Shown here in pieces: positions 1 through 8,780 of a DNA stretch of 31,792 nt. This DNA is from an uncultured Candidatus Melainabacteria bacterium. Lineage in GTDB: Bacteria; Cyanobacteriota; Vampirovibrionia; Gastranaerophilales; Gastranaerophilaceae. The notes under the pieces were generated by a model. That model saw only the letters and a list, made by a program, of their open reading frames with translations. It did no database searches and was not told the origin of the DNA. The stretch lies in contig CAKUUG010000019.1 of the NCBI GenBank assembly GCA_934692665.1, forward strand, positions 1-31,792, in the 5' to 3' direction. A program made the translations under genes and the position numbers. Position 1 is the first letter of the stretch. Each line of letters begins with the position of its first letter.

Positions 1-339
1 GCTTTGTTAAAAACAAGAGAAATAGTTGCTCGCTCTATTGAGCCTTTGCGTTCATGCGAGCCAAAAATCGTAGGTTCATCTTTAGAAGTAGATATAGAAA
101 TATCTTCAACAGACAAATCAAAACAAGAATTAATCGACAAATATTCAGATGTCTTGTCTGACTTGTATATCGTATCCCATGTTAACAATGAAACAAAGGA
201 AAAACCTCTTAACGAATATTCAAAAGACGATTATACAGTAAAGGTATTCAAAGCAACCGGACAAAAATGTTCTCGCTGTTGGAAATATAGAGAGCTAAAC
301 GAAGATGGAATTTGCGAAGATTGTAAAAATGCAATATAA
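1..339 (+). CDS. ileS: Isoleucyl-tRNA synthetase, C-terminal part
   Basis: The gene is open at the left window edge; only the last 112 codons are visible. IleRS charges tRNA-Ile with isoleucine in the cytoplasm. The visible part starts in the tail of the anticodon-binding helical domain (KTREIVARSIEPLR, then IGSSLE-like KIVGSSLEV). It ends with the C-terminal zinc finger of bacterial IleRS: CSRCW, a short spacer, then CEDC, giving four cysteine ligands. The finger lies at the very end, as expected for full-length IleRS, so the 3' end is intact. The same finger type occurs in Fpg/MutM glycosylases, but the preceding residues fit IleRS. A strong hairpin terminator follows directly. Confidence 0.88.
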   Translation, partial: ALLKTREIVARSIEPLRSCEPKIVGSSLEVDIEISSTDKSKQELIDKYSDVLSDLYIVSHVNNETKEKPLNEYSKDDYTVKVFKATGQKCSRCWKYRELNEDGICEDCKNAI

Positions 340-340
340 T

Positions 341-372
341 AAAAAATGTCGGGTAACTCCCGACATTTTTAT
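341..372. terminator. Bidirectional intrinsic terminator between ileS and the convergent aldolase gene
   Basis: A 12-bp perfect stem (AAAAATGTCGGG at 342-353, CCCGACATTTTT at 359-370) encloses a 5-nt loop. The A-run and T-run flanks make it work on both strands. The stop of the minus-strand gene lies in its right arm. Confidence 0.9.
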
Positions 373-1313
373 TTTTGAACCTTTGAAACAAGTTTTTCTA
401 TTATTTCTTTATTGAATTTTGTTTTAAATTCTTTTGGAATGCTGTTAAAGATTTCTGTTGCGTTTTTGTATTCGATATTATTTTTAATCAAATACGTTGC
501 ATAAAAAGGATGACAGTAATTTTTTGCTGCTATATTGTAGTTTTTTTTATCAATAGAAGAAAATTTTTCAATATCATTTTTTAATATTTTTTTTATATTA
601 TTATCTATATCAACATATTCTTCTAAAACCAGATTTCCGGCACCTCTTCCTATGCCTGAAAGTGTCGCATCCAGCACAATGTTTCTTTTTAGTTTTATTT
701 TTTTTAAAGATGATATATTTTTATTTGCAAAATTTAAATTGTTGTGCAAATGCACCCCAAGTCCGATTTTATGATAGAGATTTTCGTTTGCAATTTTTAT
801 AAATTCTAAAAATTCACCCTCATTTAATACTCCCATTGAATCAACTATTGTAAAATAATCGGGTAATATTTTATTTACTTTGTTTATCAAATTTAACAAA
901 TCGTTTTTTTTGTACTGATTTATAAATGTAGGATTTACAAAAACATTATAGCCTTTGTCTTTTATTATTTTTATTTCTTCTAATGCTTGCTTTTGTTCAA
1001 AATATTTAAAGATATATCGAATATTTTTAATTGTAGTATTTTCGAATTTGGGTAATTTTTTTACATCATATTTTCCACTTGCAACCATCACGGAAAGCTT
1101 GTCGGATTGTTCAGTGTAATTATTTATTTCATAAATATCATTAAAAAGTGTTTGATTTTCATTTCTATTTTCATCAGTCAAAAAACCAACCTCTACGAAA
1201 TCAGTTTCTGTTTTTAAAATAGAAGCTAAATAATCAGTTATTTTATCTTTTCCAAAACACCAATTGTTTGTATAACCGCCATCTCTAAGAGTGCAATCTA
1301 GAATTTTGTACAT
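369..1313 (-). CDS. DRE-TIM metallolyase family protein (HMG-CoA lyase / 4-hydroxy-2-oxovalerate aldolase-like)
   Basis: The 314-residue protein has the hallmark opening of the DRE-TIM TIM-barrel metallolyases, LDCTLRDGGYTNNW (residues 5-18), which supplies the catalytic Arg and a metal-binding Asp. Further on come the metal-binding His pair (GVHLHNNLNF) and GIGRGAGN, a glycine motif of the HMG-CoA lyase/DmpG group. These enzymes do divalent-metal-dependent aldol cleavage or Claisen condensation. It lacks the C-terminal communication domain of true DmpG aldolases, and no acylating aldehyde dehydrogenase lies nearby. The substrate is therefore unknown; orphan members of this type are often found near surface-glycan genes. 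The gene sits 57 nt downstream of the M16 peptidase gene on the same strand and is probably cotranscribed. The ribosome binding site is weak (AGAAAG). Confidence 0.8.
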   Translation of the reverse strand: MYKILDCTLRDGGYTNNWCFGKDKITDYLASILKTETDFVEVGFLTDENRNENQTLFNDIYEINNYTEQSDKLSVMVASGKYDVKKLPKFENTTIKNIRYIFKYFEQKQALEEIKIIKDKGYNVFVNPTFINQYKKNDLLNLINKVNKILPDYFTIVDSMGVLNEGEFLEFIKIANENLYHKIGLGVHLHNNLNFANKNISSLKKIKLKRNIVLDATLSGIGRGAGNLVLEEYVDIDNNIKKILKNDIEKFSSIDKKNYNIAAKNYCHPFYATYLIKNNIEYKNATEIFNSIPKEFKTKFNKEIIEKLVSKVQK

Positions 1314-1370
1314 TTTTACACTTTCTATAAGATTTTTTGCAATTAATGATTCTATTTTATAATAAAATCA

Positions 1371-4289
1371 TTAATTTTGATTACCTCTATTTGCTTTTTC
1401 AACTTTGCCTTGGGTTTTTAGATATTCCATTTGCGATTCTATCGTATCAGGACTAGCTAATATAGAGATAGAAGGTTTTTGAGAAAATATGAATTGAGAA
1501 GTTTTCTTGATGTCTTCTTTTGTAACTTTGTCTATAGCATTTAGATATTTGTCAATTCTTTTTACACCATAAGGCTCTAACATATTCATTGAAATAAGTG
1601 AAGTTTCAGAAATCGGATTTTGACATTGTGCAAAGAGATTTTGTTTTAATTTCATTTTTGCAGCTTCCAATTCTTCATCAGTTACAAGTTCATTACACAT
1701 TTTTTCTGTGTGTTTTGTAAAACCATCAAGAGATTTTTGCACGTTGTCAAAACTTTCTTGATTTTGGTCTTTGTGGTCTGTTGTTGTCATCAGCCATAAT
1801 GTCAAAATTCCTGTATTTTCAAATGATTGAACTTCAGAATATACGCTATATGCCAGATTTTGTTTTTCTCTTAAATCAGCAAACAATCTTGCATTTGCAC
1901 TTCCGCCCAGAATTTCATTTACAAGCTCGAATTTTGCTTCGTCTTCAATATTTCCGGATAATGGGAATTTGTAGCTTTTATATATTTGAGCCTGATTTAG
2001 ATTGTCTGTGTCATATATAACATTTGCTTCTTTATTTGCCTCAAAAATAGGTGTTAATTTTGGAGTCAATTCTTTAAAAGCAATATTTTTAGATTGATTT
2101 AAAGTATCAATAACTTTATGTGACAACGTAGAATCGTCTTTCAAAGGCAAAGTCGCAACAAAAGCAGAAGATGCATTTGACAACAATTGGTTGTAAAATT
2201 CAATAACGTCTTCGTATTTCAAATTGTCGATTGTTTTTATTTTTTGTTCTAATGTTGGAAAATATCCGGGATACAAATTGTCCAACAAATTTGATGAAGC
2301 GTCTTTTTGAGAAGCATAAAGCATATCTTTTACGTAATTTTTTGCATCATTAAAATCATTTTCGGTGATTCTAGGGTGATACATTAATTCATTCATCATT
2401 TGAAGCGTCATTTGTGCATTTTGCGGCAAGCAATCTGCAGTTATTTCAATACTTCTTCCATTAACCGATACTGAAGAATTTATTCCATTTAGTTCTTTGA
2501 AGCGTTCTAGTTCATTTTGTTGTTTGTATTCTGAACCTCTTTGGAATATATATGACATAATAGCAGGCAAATTCGGGTTTTTTGGTTTGATTGGAGGAGT
2601 ATTGATTTTCCAATCAAAGACGCATACTTTTGAATTTGTATCATTTATTGCAAGATGTGTGTTGTTTTGAAGTTTGTATTCTCTGATTGATTCAGTCGAA
2701 ACCTTTGGCATACCACAAAACGACACAAGGTTTTTTTGCTTGTTTGAAATTACATTTTGATATGAATATTTTGAATTGTTGTAATTTTGGTTTATATCTT
2801 CATCTTTGACATCTGTCGGATGCACGACAGTCATTGAAACTTTGTTTAAATCTAAAAATTGTTTTGCAAAATTTTTGATATCTTCTTTTGTGATAGATTG
2901 AATTATTTGTTTGTAATCTGAAAAAAGATTCGACCCATTCATCAAAGAAGTGCCAAGCATATCGCAAGATTGAGTACTGCTTGAAAGTTGGTATTCAAGT
3001 TGTTTGTAGAGGTTATTTTTTAATGCAATCAAATCATCATCTGATAATGATTGATTTTGAAGTTTTTGAATTGCATCATAAAAAATATCTATTCCTTTTT
3101 GGTCGTCGTTTTTGTTGGTATTCATAATTCCAACCAAAGCATAAGGGTCATTTTGGTTGAGTCCGACTTTTTGGTATGTCATACCAAAATCACCATTAAT
3201 TTTTTGGATATTGTTTTTCAAATCAGAAGTAGAAAAATTAGGTAAATAAAGCTGCAACATAGACAAAATCGCAAATGATTTTGCATCTGTAGGTTTTGGC
3301 CCTGCAAAAGCATAAGTTATGATTGTGTTATTTGTTTTTGCACTTTTTACATCTTCTCTAACTGGCTTTTGAATCGGGTATAGAGTTTCTTTGTATTTGT
3401 TTGTTGAATTTTGGTATGTCGGTTGGATTTTAAAGTTTTTTGATATCAAATCAATTGTTTCATTGACATCGACATCGCCAACAACTACCGTAAATAAATC
3501 ATTTGGTGAATAATATGTTTGATGATGCTGTTTTAAATCGTTATCAGTTAATGATTGAACGGTATCAATCGAACCTGCTACCATGTTTTTTGAATCTGAT
3601 TGAATTTGAAAAAGATTTCTTATTGCTTTATCAAAAGCAACAGTAGATACATCATCGTTCATCATAGATATTTCTGAACAAATCGGGCCTTTTTCTGATT
3701 GAAGTGCTTCAAGGTCAAATTTTGGACTTGATATCATATCACCTTGAATTTCAATTGTTTTTGCAAAATTTTCCTTGCTCATATATGGAGCATTTATAAA
3801 ATAATCTGTTTGAGCATAATCAGTTGAAGCATTTGTATTTGCACCCATTAGTCCGGTTAATTTAAAAACATCACCATCGTTCAGTTTTGACGAACCTTTA
3901 AAAAGCATATGTTCTATTGTATGACTAATTCCTCTCAATTTGTCATTTTCGTTCATAGAACCGCCATTGAGGAATGTTTTTACTATTGTTGACTGCCCTT
4001 TTTTTGGCATAATTGCAACTCTTTGACCTGATTTTAACTGAAAAAGTTCAACATTGTCGTTATTTGGAGACTTTATTTGCCCCAAATAACTATATTGCTG
4101 ATTAACTTTTGGTTGATAAATCGGGTTGTTAAAAGGATATATAGTACCTGAATCTGAATAAAAACTCGTTTGATAAGGATTTGAAAAATAATAATTCGAA
4201 ACAACACCATCTATGGGTGCGTTTGGATAAGGATAAACATATTGCTTTATATATGGTGAAAAAGCAGTATTTATATATTGATTAGACAT
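1371..4289 (-). CDS. M16 family zinc metallopeptidase (insulinase/pitrilysin-like, two-domain)
   Basis: The 972-residue protein has tandem M16 halves. The N-terminal half carries the inverted zinc motif HTIEH (His123, Glu126, His127) within RGISHTIEHMLFKG, and a downstream EKGPICSE segment in which Glu206 is the likely third zinc ligand. The C-terminal half ends with the substrate-binding Arg/Tyr motif LREKQNLAYSVYSE, typical of the inactive partner domain. The length and layout match processing-peptidase-like enzymes that degrade peptides in a clamshell chamber. The first ~75 residues are rich in Tyr, Pro, Asn and Gln, lack a signal peptide and are not part of the M16 fold. The start is supported by AGGGA 5-6 nt upstream. 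The gene is divergent from the DUF2229 gene at 4426. Confidence 0.9.
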   Translation of the reverse strand: MSNQYINTAFSPYIKQYVYPYPNAPIDGVVSNYYFSNPYQTSFYSDSGTIYPFNNPIYQPKVNQQYSYLGQIKSPNNDNVELFQLKSGQRVAIMPKKGQSTIVKTFLNGGSMNENDKLRGISHTIEHMLFKGSSKLNDGDVFKLTGLMGANTNASTDYAQTDYFINAPYMSKENFAKTIEIQGDMISSPKFDLEALQSEKGPICSEISMMNDDVSTVAFDKAIRNLFQIQSDSKNMVAGSIDTVQSLTDNDLKQHHQTYYSPNDLFTVVVGDVDVNETIDLISKNFKIQPTYQNSTNKYKETLYPIQKPVREDVKSAKTNNTIITYAFAGPKPTDAKSFAILSMLQLYLPNFSTSDLKNNIQKINGDFGMTYQKVGLNQNDPYALVGIMNTNKNDDQKGIDIFYDAIQKLQNQSLSDDDLIALKNNLYKQLEYQLSSSTQSCDMLGTSLMNGSNLFSDYKQIIQSITKEDIKNFAKQFLDLNKVSMTVVHPTDVKDEDINQNYNNSKYSYQNVISNKQKNLVSFCGMPKVSTESIREYKLQNNTHLAINDTNSKVCVFDWKINTPPIKPKNPNLPAIMSYIFQRGSEYKQQNELERFKELNGINSSVSVNGRSIEITADCLPQNAQMTLQMMNELMYHPRITENDFNDAKNYVKDMLYASQKDASSNLLDNLYPGYFPTLEQKIKTIDNLKYEDVIEFYNQLLSNASSAFVATLPLKDDSTLSHKVIDTLNQSKNIAFKELTPKLTPIFEANKEANVIYDTDNLNQAQIYKSYKFPLSGNIEDEAKFELVNEILGGSANARLFADLREKQNLAYSVYSEVQSFENTGILTLWLMTTTDHKDQNQESFDNVQKSLDGFTKHTEKMCNELVTDEELEAAKMKLKQNLFAQCQNPISETSLISMNMLEPYGVKRIDKYLNAIDKVTKEDIKKTSQFIFSQKPSISILASPDTIESQMEYLKTQGKVEKANRGNQN

Positions 4290-4425
4290 AGTATTCCCTA
4301 GTTTATCATATATTATTTTAAAACTTCTAACATTAAAAAATTGTCAAAACGTAACAAAAATTAAAGAAAGGAACTAAATTAAATTTTTTTTGATGTATCA
4401 TGTTAAAAGAATAATAGGTGAAAAC

Positions 4426-5463
4426 ATGAGCAAAGAAATGAAAATTGGTATACCGCAAGCAATGTCATACTACAACTACTTTCCATATTGGTATGGTTTT
4501 TTTAATAAATTGGGTATAGAAATTGTTTTATCTTCTCCAACTACAAAAAAAACAATGGCGGATGGTGCTTCTTTAGTTGTAACAGAAACTTGTTTGCCGA
4601 TTAAGATTTTTGTTGGACATGTTCTAAATTTAATTGAAAAAGGCGTGAAAAACATCTTTGTTCCGTCAATTCAATCTATTGCACCAAAAATATACAATTG
4701 TTCAAAAATAAGAGGGCTTCCCGATTTAATTAGAAATGTCGTATCAGGAGATTACAACCTGATAGAAGCAACTTTTGACATGTCTGAAAAAAATCAAACT
4801 TGGCATGATTTTTTAGCAGAAATTGCTAACCAATTTGGTATAAAAGATGCAAACAAAATCACAGAAGCCCAAAATGCTGGTTCTATCGTCCAAAACAACT
4901 TCAATGTAATGGTACAAAACGGGCTAGAATTTGATGAAGCACTAAAATACGCCAAACAAGGTCAAGTCATAATACCACCAAGAAAAGAAGAAAAACCGAT
5001 AAGCGTCGCATTGATTGGCCATGGATACAATATTTATGATAGACGTGCTTGTATGGATATTACTCGCAAATTAGAAAAAATGAATGTTAGAGTATTTAAT
5101 GCTTATCAATTAACAAAAGAACAATTACAAGGTGGTATGAGCTGTTTGAGTGCTACATTATATTGGGCAAACCAATACGAAATGACAGGTTGTGCCGGAC
5201 ATTATTTTCAAGATGAAAAAATTGATGGCGTAATTACAATCACAGCGTTTGGGTGCGGCCCTGACAGTTTGATGATAGAAGATATTAAAAGAAAAGCAAG
5301 AAATTTTTCAAAACCGCTTTTGAACTTGACTATAGATGAACACACAGGCGAAGCAGGTTTTATTACTCGTCTTGAAGCATTTTGCGACATGTTGTATAGA
5401 AACAAACGTGCAAAAATAATGAAGCAAAGACAAAAAGAAGAAGAAATAACTTCTAAAATCTAA
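4426..5463 (+). CDS. DUF2229-type acyl-CoA dehydratase activase-related protein
   Basis: The 345-residue protein matches the DUF2229 / 2-hydroxyglutaryl-CoA dehydratase D-component-like family: IGIPQAMSYYNYFPYW at the N-terminus, TETCLPIK...GHV, NCSKIRGLP, a GHGYNIYD motif, FGCGPDSL, and DEHTGEAGFITRLEAF near the C-terminus. Conserved cysteines (TETC, NC, RRAC, GCA, GCG) suggest iron-sulfur binding. In many bacteria this region is fused to a BadF-type ATPase in one ~1400-residue polypeptide; here it stands alone. A BadF-type ATPase is encoded at 21871-22539. I chose the ATG with AGGTGA five bases upstream; frames opening at 4390 or 4393 lack a well-spaced ribosome binding site. Its stop codon overlaps the convergent acetyltransferase stop by 4 nt. 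The physiological reaction is unknown. Confidence 0.8.
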   Translation: MSKEMKIGIPQAMSYYNYFPYWYGFFNKLGIEIVLSSPTTKKTMADGASLVVTETCLPIKIFVGHVLNLIEKGVKNIFVPSIQSIAPKIYNCSKIRGLPDLIRNVVSGDYNLIEATFDMSEKNQTWHDFLAEIANQFGIKDANKITEAQNAGSIVQNNFNVMVQNGLEFDEALKYAKQGQVIIPPRKEEKPISVALIGHGYNIYDRRACMDITRKLEKMNVRVFNAYQLTKEQLQGGMSCLSATLYWANQYEMTGCAGHYFQDEKIDGVITITAFGCGPDSLMIEDIKRKARNFSKPLLNLTIDEHTGEAGFITRLEAFCDMLYRNKRAKIMKQRQKEEEITSKI

Positions 5464-6026
5464 TTTTCAATTGTTTTAATCACTCTACAAGGATTTCCGA
5501 CTGCAACAACATTAGCCGGAATGTCTTTTGTGACAACTGAACCTGCACCTATTACAGAATTTTTTCCTATTGTAACACCGGGCAAAACTACTACGCTCCC
5601 GCCTATCCAAACATTGTCTTCTACTGTTATCGGACGAGCATACTCAATTAAATCTTGTCTTTCTTTGACTTTTATCGGGTGAAGTGCTGTATAAAACGAA
5701 CAATTTGGGCCAATTAAAACACCGGAGCCGAATTTTACTTTTGCACAATCCAAAATCGTTAAATTATGATTTGAATAAAAATCTTTGCCAACTTCTATAT
5801 TATAACCATAGTCACACCAAAAATAAGGCTCAATAACAATGTTGCCTTCTATTTTTCCAAGAATATTTTTAAGCAAATCAAATCTTGATTTGTCATCATA
5901 TTTTCTTGAATTATACTCTGCACAAAGCACTTTGCATTTATTTCTATCGTTTTCAAGAATTGAATCTTTTGTTGGATAATATGCAAGACCTAAAATCATT
6001 TTTTCTTTTTCAGTTAGATTTTTCAT
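5460..6026 (-). CDS. Sugar O-acetyltransferase, left-handed beta-helix (maltose/galactoside O-acetyltransferase-like)
   Basis: The 188-residue length and architecture match the Maa/LacA/NodL family. An N-terminal helical region begins MKNLTEKEKMILGLAYY with a nearby YNSR. Hexapeptide repeats follow (IVIEPYFWCDYGYNIEVG, GSGVLIGPNCSFYT), then the catalytic His region ALHPI and the closing coil VWIGGSVVVLPGVTIGKNSVIGAGSVVTKDIP. The family transfers acetyl from acetyl-CoA to sugar hydroxyls as a trimer. It is the last gene of a three-gene minus-strand set after a GT4 glycosyltransferase, and its start overlaps the upstream gene by 17 nt. A glycan O-acetylation role is therefore likely. The exact sugar cannot be read from sequence. 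Confidence 0.88.
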   Translation of the reverse strand: MKNLTEKEKMILGLAYYPTKDSILENDRNKCKVLCAEYNSRKYDDKSRFDLLKNILGKIEGNIVIEPYFWCDYGYNIEVGKDFYSNHNLTILDCAKVKFGSGVLIGPNCSFYTALHPIKVKERQDLIEYARPITVEDNVWIGGSVVVLPGVTIGKNSVIGAGSVVTKDIPANVVAVGNPCRVIKTIEN

Positions 6027-7266
6027 TCAAAATTACCTTTAGCTGTGCTAATATATAGTGTGCAACTTCCGACTTTTTGCAAGAAATATCGATTTTTTCA
6101 TCTTTTTCTAAATATATTCTAACAAAAATATTTTTTCCGTTTTTAAAATATTCAGCATCTATTATACTATCAAAAGCAATTGTATAGTAACTGAATTTTG
6201 AAAAAGTATTCAAAGCAGCACAATACACGACTCTGTTTCTCGTATAATCGATTAGTAATTTTGTGTTTTCTGAAGTGTTTATTAATTTGTCTGTTGCATA
6301 GTTAAAATTGCTTGCGATTTGTTTTAGATTGTAATTAATAACAAAATCGCTAAAACAATCAGATAGTTCTTTTGAGACGATATAATTTATTATTTTATCA
6401 TTTTGCAAAATTTTGAAAGACAATTTGTTTTCATAATAATAAACTTCTTCAACAGTCTCCAAATTCACTATTTGAAGCGAATTTACCCCATTTGTCAAAA
6501 AAACCACATTGTTGTTGTTATCATAATAGAGTGCATCTTCTTTTATACAAGCAAATTTTTCTTTTATTGTACTAAATAAAGAATTGAACAACTCATCATA
6601 AAACTCCGTTTCGTAAGAAAGTAGCTGTTGATTTATGTTGTAGATTGACATTTCAAAATAAGAGTATTTTATATCTAGCGTTAAATTTGTTTTTAATAAA
6701 TTAATTTCATGAGATACAAAGCGTTTTTCGGAATCGTAATATACAAAAACAGATTTTCTTGAAGAAAAAGCCCATACATAGGTGCTGTCCCAATCACTGG
6801 AAGAAACAATATCAAACCTTATGTCGGGATGTTTTATTTCAATTGCTTTAAAGTTTGTTTTTTTATATACATAATACAAAAGTTTTTTGACATCTTCTTT
6901 TAGAGGAGTGATTTTTAAAGTTTGAACTTTTGAGTTGTAAAGATAAATGATTTCTGCAGAAATCTTTGTTTGTTTAATTTTTAGCAAATGAGTAATAGGA
7001 AATTCAATAAAAACAATATTTGATGCATTTTTTGGATTAACATTTTTCACTATTGCAAAACGGTTTTCGAGTTTATTCAGTGACAAAAAGAGGTTTTTAT
7101 TTGCTTGGTATATTTCTTTTGGAATGAAATTGTGATTATCAAATACTTCTGCTACAGAAAAAACGGGAGTATTTTGTTTTTTTTCATTTTTTTTCTTTAG
7201 CCACAAAACATATCCAATCACCAAAAATAATAAAATTATCAATAATATAACTAAAACTACTATCAT
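6010..7266 (-). CDS. Membrane-anchored protein of unknown function
   Basis: I do not recognise this 418-residue protein. It opens with one strongly hydrophobic segment (MIVVLVILLIILLFLVIGY, about residues 1-20) followed by KKKNEKK, so it is probably a single-pass protein with the bulk cytoplasmic. The rest is rich in Tyr, Phe, Asn and Lys with alternating hydrophobic strands and no catalytic motif I can name. The last ~60 residues (YTIAFDSIIDAEYF...) resemble a small PH-like beta domain, which is a guess. I chose the ATG at 7266 because it overlaps the upstream stop as ATGA, the usual sign of translational coupling; an in-frame ATG 33 nt upstream would overlap the glycosyltransferase gene by 37 nt. 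It sits between a glycosyltransferase and an O-acetyltransferase gene, suggesting a role in the same envelope-glycan process. Confidence 0.75.
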   Translation of the reverse strand: MIVVLVILLIILLFLVIGYVLWLKKKNEKKQNTPVFSVAEVFDNHNFIPKEIYQANKNLFLSLNKLENRFAIVKNVNPKNASNIVFIEFPITHLLKIKQTKISAEIIYLYNSKVQTLKITPLKEDVKKLLYYVYKKTNFKAIEIKHPDIRFDIVSSSDWDSTYVWAFSSRKSVFVYYDSEKRFVSHEINLLKTNLTLDIKYSYFEMSIYNINQQLLSYETEFYDELFNSLFSTIKEKFACIKEDALYYDNNNNVVFLTNGVNSLQIVNLETVEEVYYYENKLSFKILQNDKIINYIVSKELSDCFSDFVINYNLKQIASNFNYATDKLINTSENTKLLIDYTRNRVVYCAALNTFSKFSYYTIAFDSIIDAEYFKNGKNIFVRIYLEKDEKIDISCKKSEVAHYILAQLKVILNEKSN

Positions 7267-8447
7267 TTGTTGTTGTATCTTTCTTTTAAAGACCAGCATT
7301 GGCGAGTCAAATAAAAATCATCCATTAAATTTATAAATTTATCTATGTAGTTTTTACATTTTGATTCGTTAATCAACAGCTTTCCATTAGACAAAAGTTC
7401 TTCTTTGTATACTCGGTTATTTAGTTCTTCAAGTTTTTCCACAATATCCGTTTCATCTAAGGGATTAAAATACATTGCGGATTTTTTCAGTTGATAATTG
7501 TAACCGAGGTGATTTGAAATCAAAACAGGACATCCAAAATATATAGCCTCAAGTGCTACAATGCTATCAGGCCCTGCTAATGAAGGATAAACTACAGCAT
7601 AGGCGTTTTTATATAAAGATTTTAGTTCATCTTGTTCAACATAATCTAAAAATAAAACTTCATTTTCTAAATCAAGATTTTTAACTTGTTCTAGTAAATA
7701 TTTTCTATTTCCTCTATCTAAGCCGACAAAAACAACCTTTAAATTCATATTTTGCTCTTTTATTATCTGAGCAGACAAAATCAATCGGATATGGTTTTTG
7801 TGCGTCCAAAAAGAAGCAGGATACAGAATAAAGCTATTTTTAGACAAGTCATTTTTTGTTAAAATCTCATCGTTTTGTTTTGAATTTTTTACCCAATTCG
7901 GATATGGCAAAGACAAAACATCAATGTTTTCTTCAATAATGTCATAAAGAGTTCTTATGTCGTTTTTGACGACAGGATTGCAGGTGATTATTTTAGAAGC
8001 ACCTGTTAAAAACAACTTAAGTTTCTTTTCTTTTCTAACAAAAACTGCATTTGTACTATATTCAGGAAAATGAGGTAAAATCCTGTGTGCCACTTCTCTA
8101 ATTACCGCAAAATACGGAATTTCTATATGCTCAAATAAATAAGGCGTTAAAAAATAAACTACGTTTATGTTATCTTTTTTTAACTGATAATTTAAAGGCA
8201 AAATTGGAACTCTATTGAATGCAAGGTGAAAAGGTACAAAAGAAACAGATGGTTTTTTGTAATAATTTAGGGAAACAAACTTCATATTTTCTCGATTTTT
8301 GAAAATATTTTTTTTACCAACATAATAAAATACAAATTCGTGATTTGTTTCACGTTTCGTCAATTCGTCAACAAAAGACATTTCAAACGTTAAGCCGCCT
8401 AAAGAAATTGGTTTTTTAATATCCCCCAGATATATCCCTATCTTCAA
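7263..8447 (-). CDS. GT4 family glycosyltransferase
   Basis: This is a GT-B fold retaining glycosyltransferase of about 394 residues. The N-terminal Rossmann domain begins LKIGIYLGDIKKPISLGGL. The C-terminal donor-binding half has the FILYPASFWTHKNH segment, VVFVGLDRG, VLFLDYVEQDELKSLY, and the nucleotide-sugar motif PSLAGPDSIVALEA...GCPVLIS. In that motif the first Glu of the classic E-x7-E is replaced by Gly, as in the 'GPTNLPPLEA' subgroup. I place the start at TTG 8447: it has GGAG 8 nt upstream and gives a normal GT4 N-terminus. The in-frame ATG at 8519 would add 24 residues encoded through the rpmB terminator. The stop overlaps the next gene's ATG (ATGA). Donor and acceptor are unknown. 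Confidence 0.85.
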   Translation of the reverse strand: MKIGIYLGDIKKPISLGGLTFEMSFVDELTKRETNHEFVFYYVGKKNIFKNRENMKFVSLNYYKKPSVSFVPFHLAFNRVPILPLNYQLKKDNINVVYFLTPYLFEHIEIPYFAVIREVAHRILPHFPEYSTNAVFVRKEKKLKLFLTGASKIITCNPVVKNDIRTLYDIIEENIDVLSLPYPNWVKNSKQNDEILTKNDLSKNSFILYPASFWTHKNHIRLILSAQIIKEQNMNLKVVFVGLDRGNRKYLLEQVKNLDLENEVLFLDYVEQDELKSLYKNAYAVVYPSLAGPDSIVALEAIYFGCPVLISNHLGYNYQLKKSAMYFNPLDETDIVEKLEELNNRVYKEELLSNGKLLINESKCKNYIDKFINLMDDFYLTRQCWSLKERYNNK

Positions 8448-8492
8448 AAACTTTTCTCCATCAAATCTAACTTTACAAAGCAAATCAAAGTT

Positions 8493-8526
8493 AAAAAGAC
8501 GGCAAAACACTTGGCTCAACCGTCTT
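8493..8526 (-). terminator. Intrinsic terminator of rpmB
   Basis: On the minus strand AAGACGG (8526-8520) pairs with CCGTCTT (8502-8496) across a 17-nt loop and is followed by a T-run. It begins 31 nt after the rpmB stop and ends 46 nt before the preferred glycosyltransferase start. Confidence 0.7.
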
Positions 8527-8556
8527 ATTAAATCTTATACACAAAATCGCAAAAAA

Positions 8557-8748
8557 TTATGCTTTCGTAAATTTACCTGCTCTAATACAAGATGTGCAAA
8601 CAGACATTTTTTTAACAGAACCATTTGCAAGTTTAACTCTAACTGATTGCAAGTTTGGTAGTTGTCTGTGAACATTTTGTTTATGAGAGAACGAAATCTT
8701 TGCAGATTTTAGTGATTTTTTACCACAGATTTCGCAATATACTGACAT
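8557..8748 (-). CDS. rpmB: 50S ribosomal protein bL28
   Basis: The 63-residue protein is a complete bL28, a late-assembling large-subunit ribosomal protein. It shows the conserved CEICGK (residues 5-10), SFSHKQNVHRQLPNLQSVRV in the centre, and the second cysteine pair CTSCIRAGK near the C-terminus. The C..C...C..C arrangement marks the zinc-binding form of bL28. A clear AAGGA lies just upstream of the ATG. It is a single-gene unit with its own promoter (8781-8808) and terminator (8493-8526). Confidence 0.97.
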   Translation of the reverse strand: MSVYCEICGKKSLKSAKISFSHKQNVHRQLPNLQSVRVKLANGSVKKMSVCTSCIRAGKFTKA

Positions 8749-8780
8749 TTCTACATCCTTTCATAAGTATTGTTACACTT

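Noticed and set aside
1341..1376. AT-only inverted repeat downstream of the M16 gene as a terminator
   Set aside because: The stem is all A/T apart from one G-C pair and there is no T-run on the minus strand; read-through into the aldolase gene is more likely.
4315..4347. TTGACA on the minus strand upstream of the M16 peptidase gene
   Set aside because: The nearest acceptable -10 (TAAAAT) is 21 bp away, too far for a standard promoter, so it is not listed as a feature.
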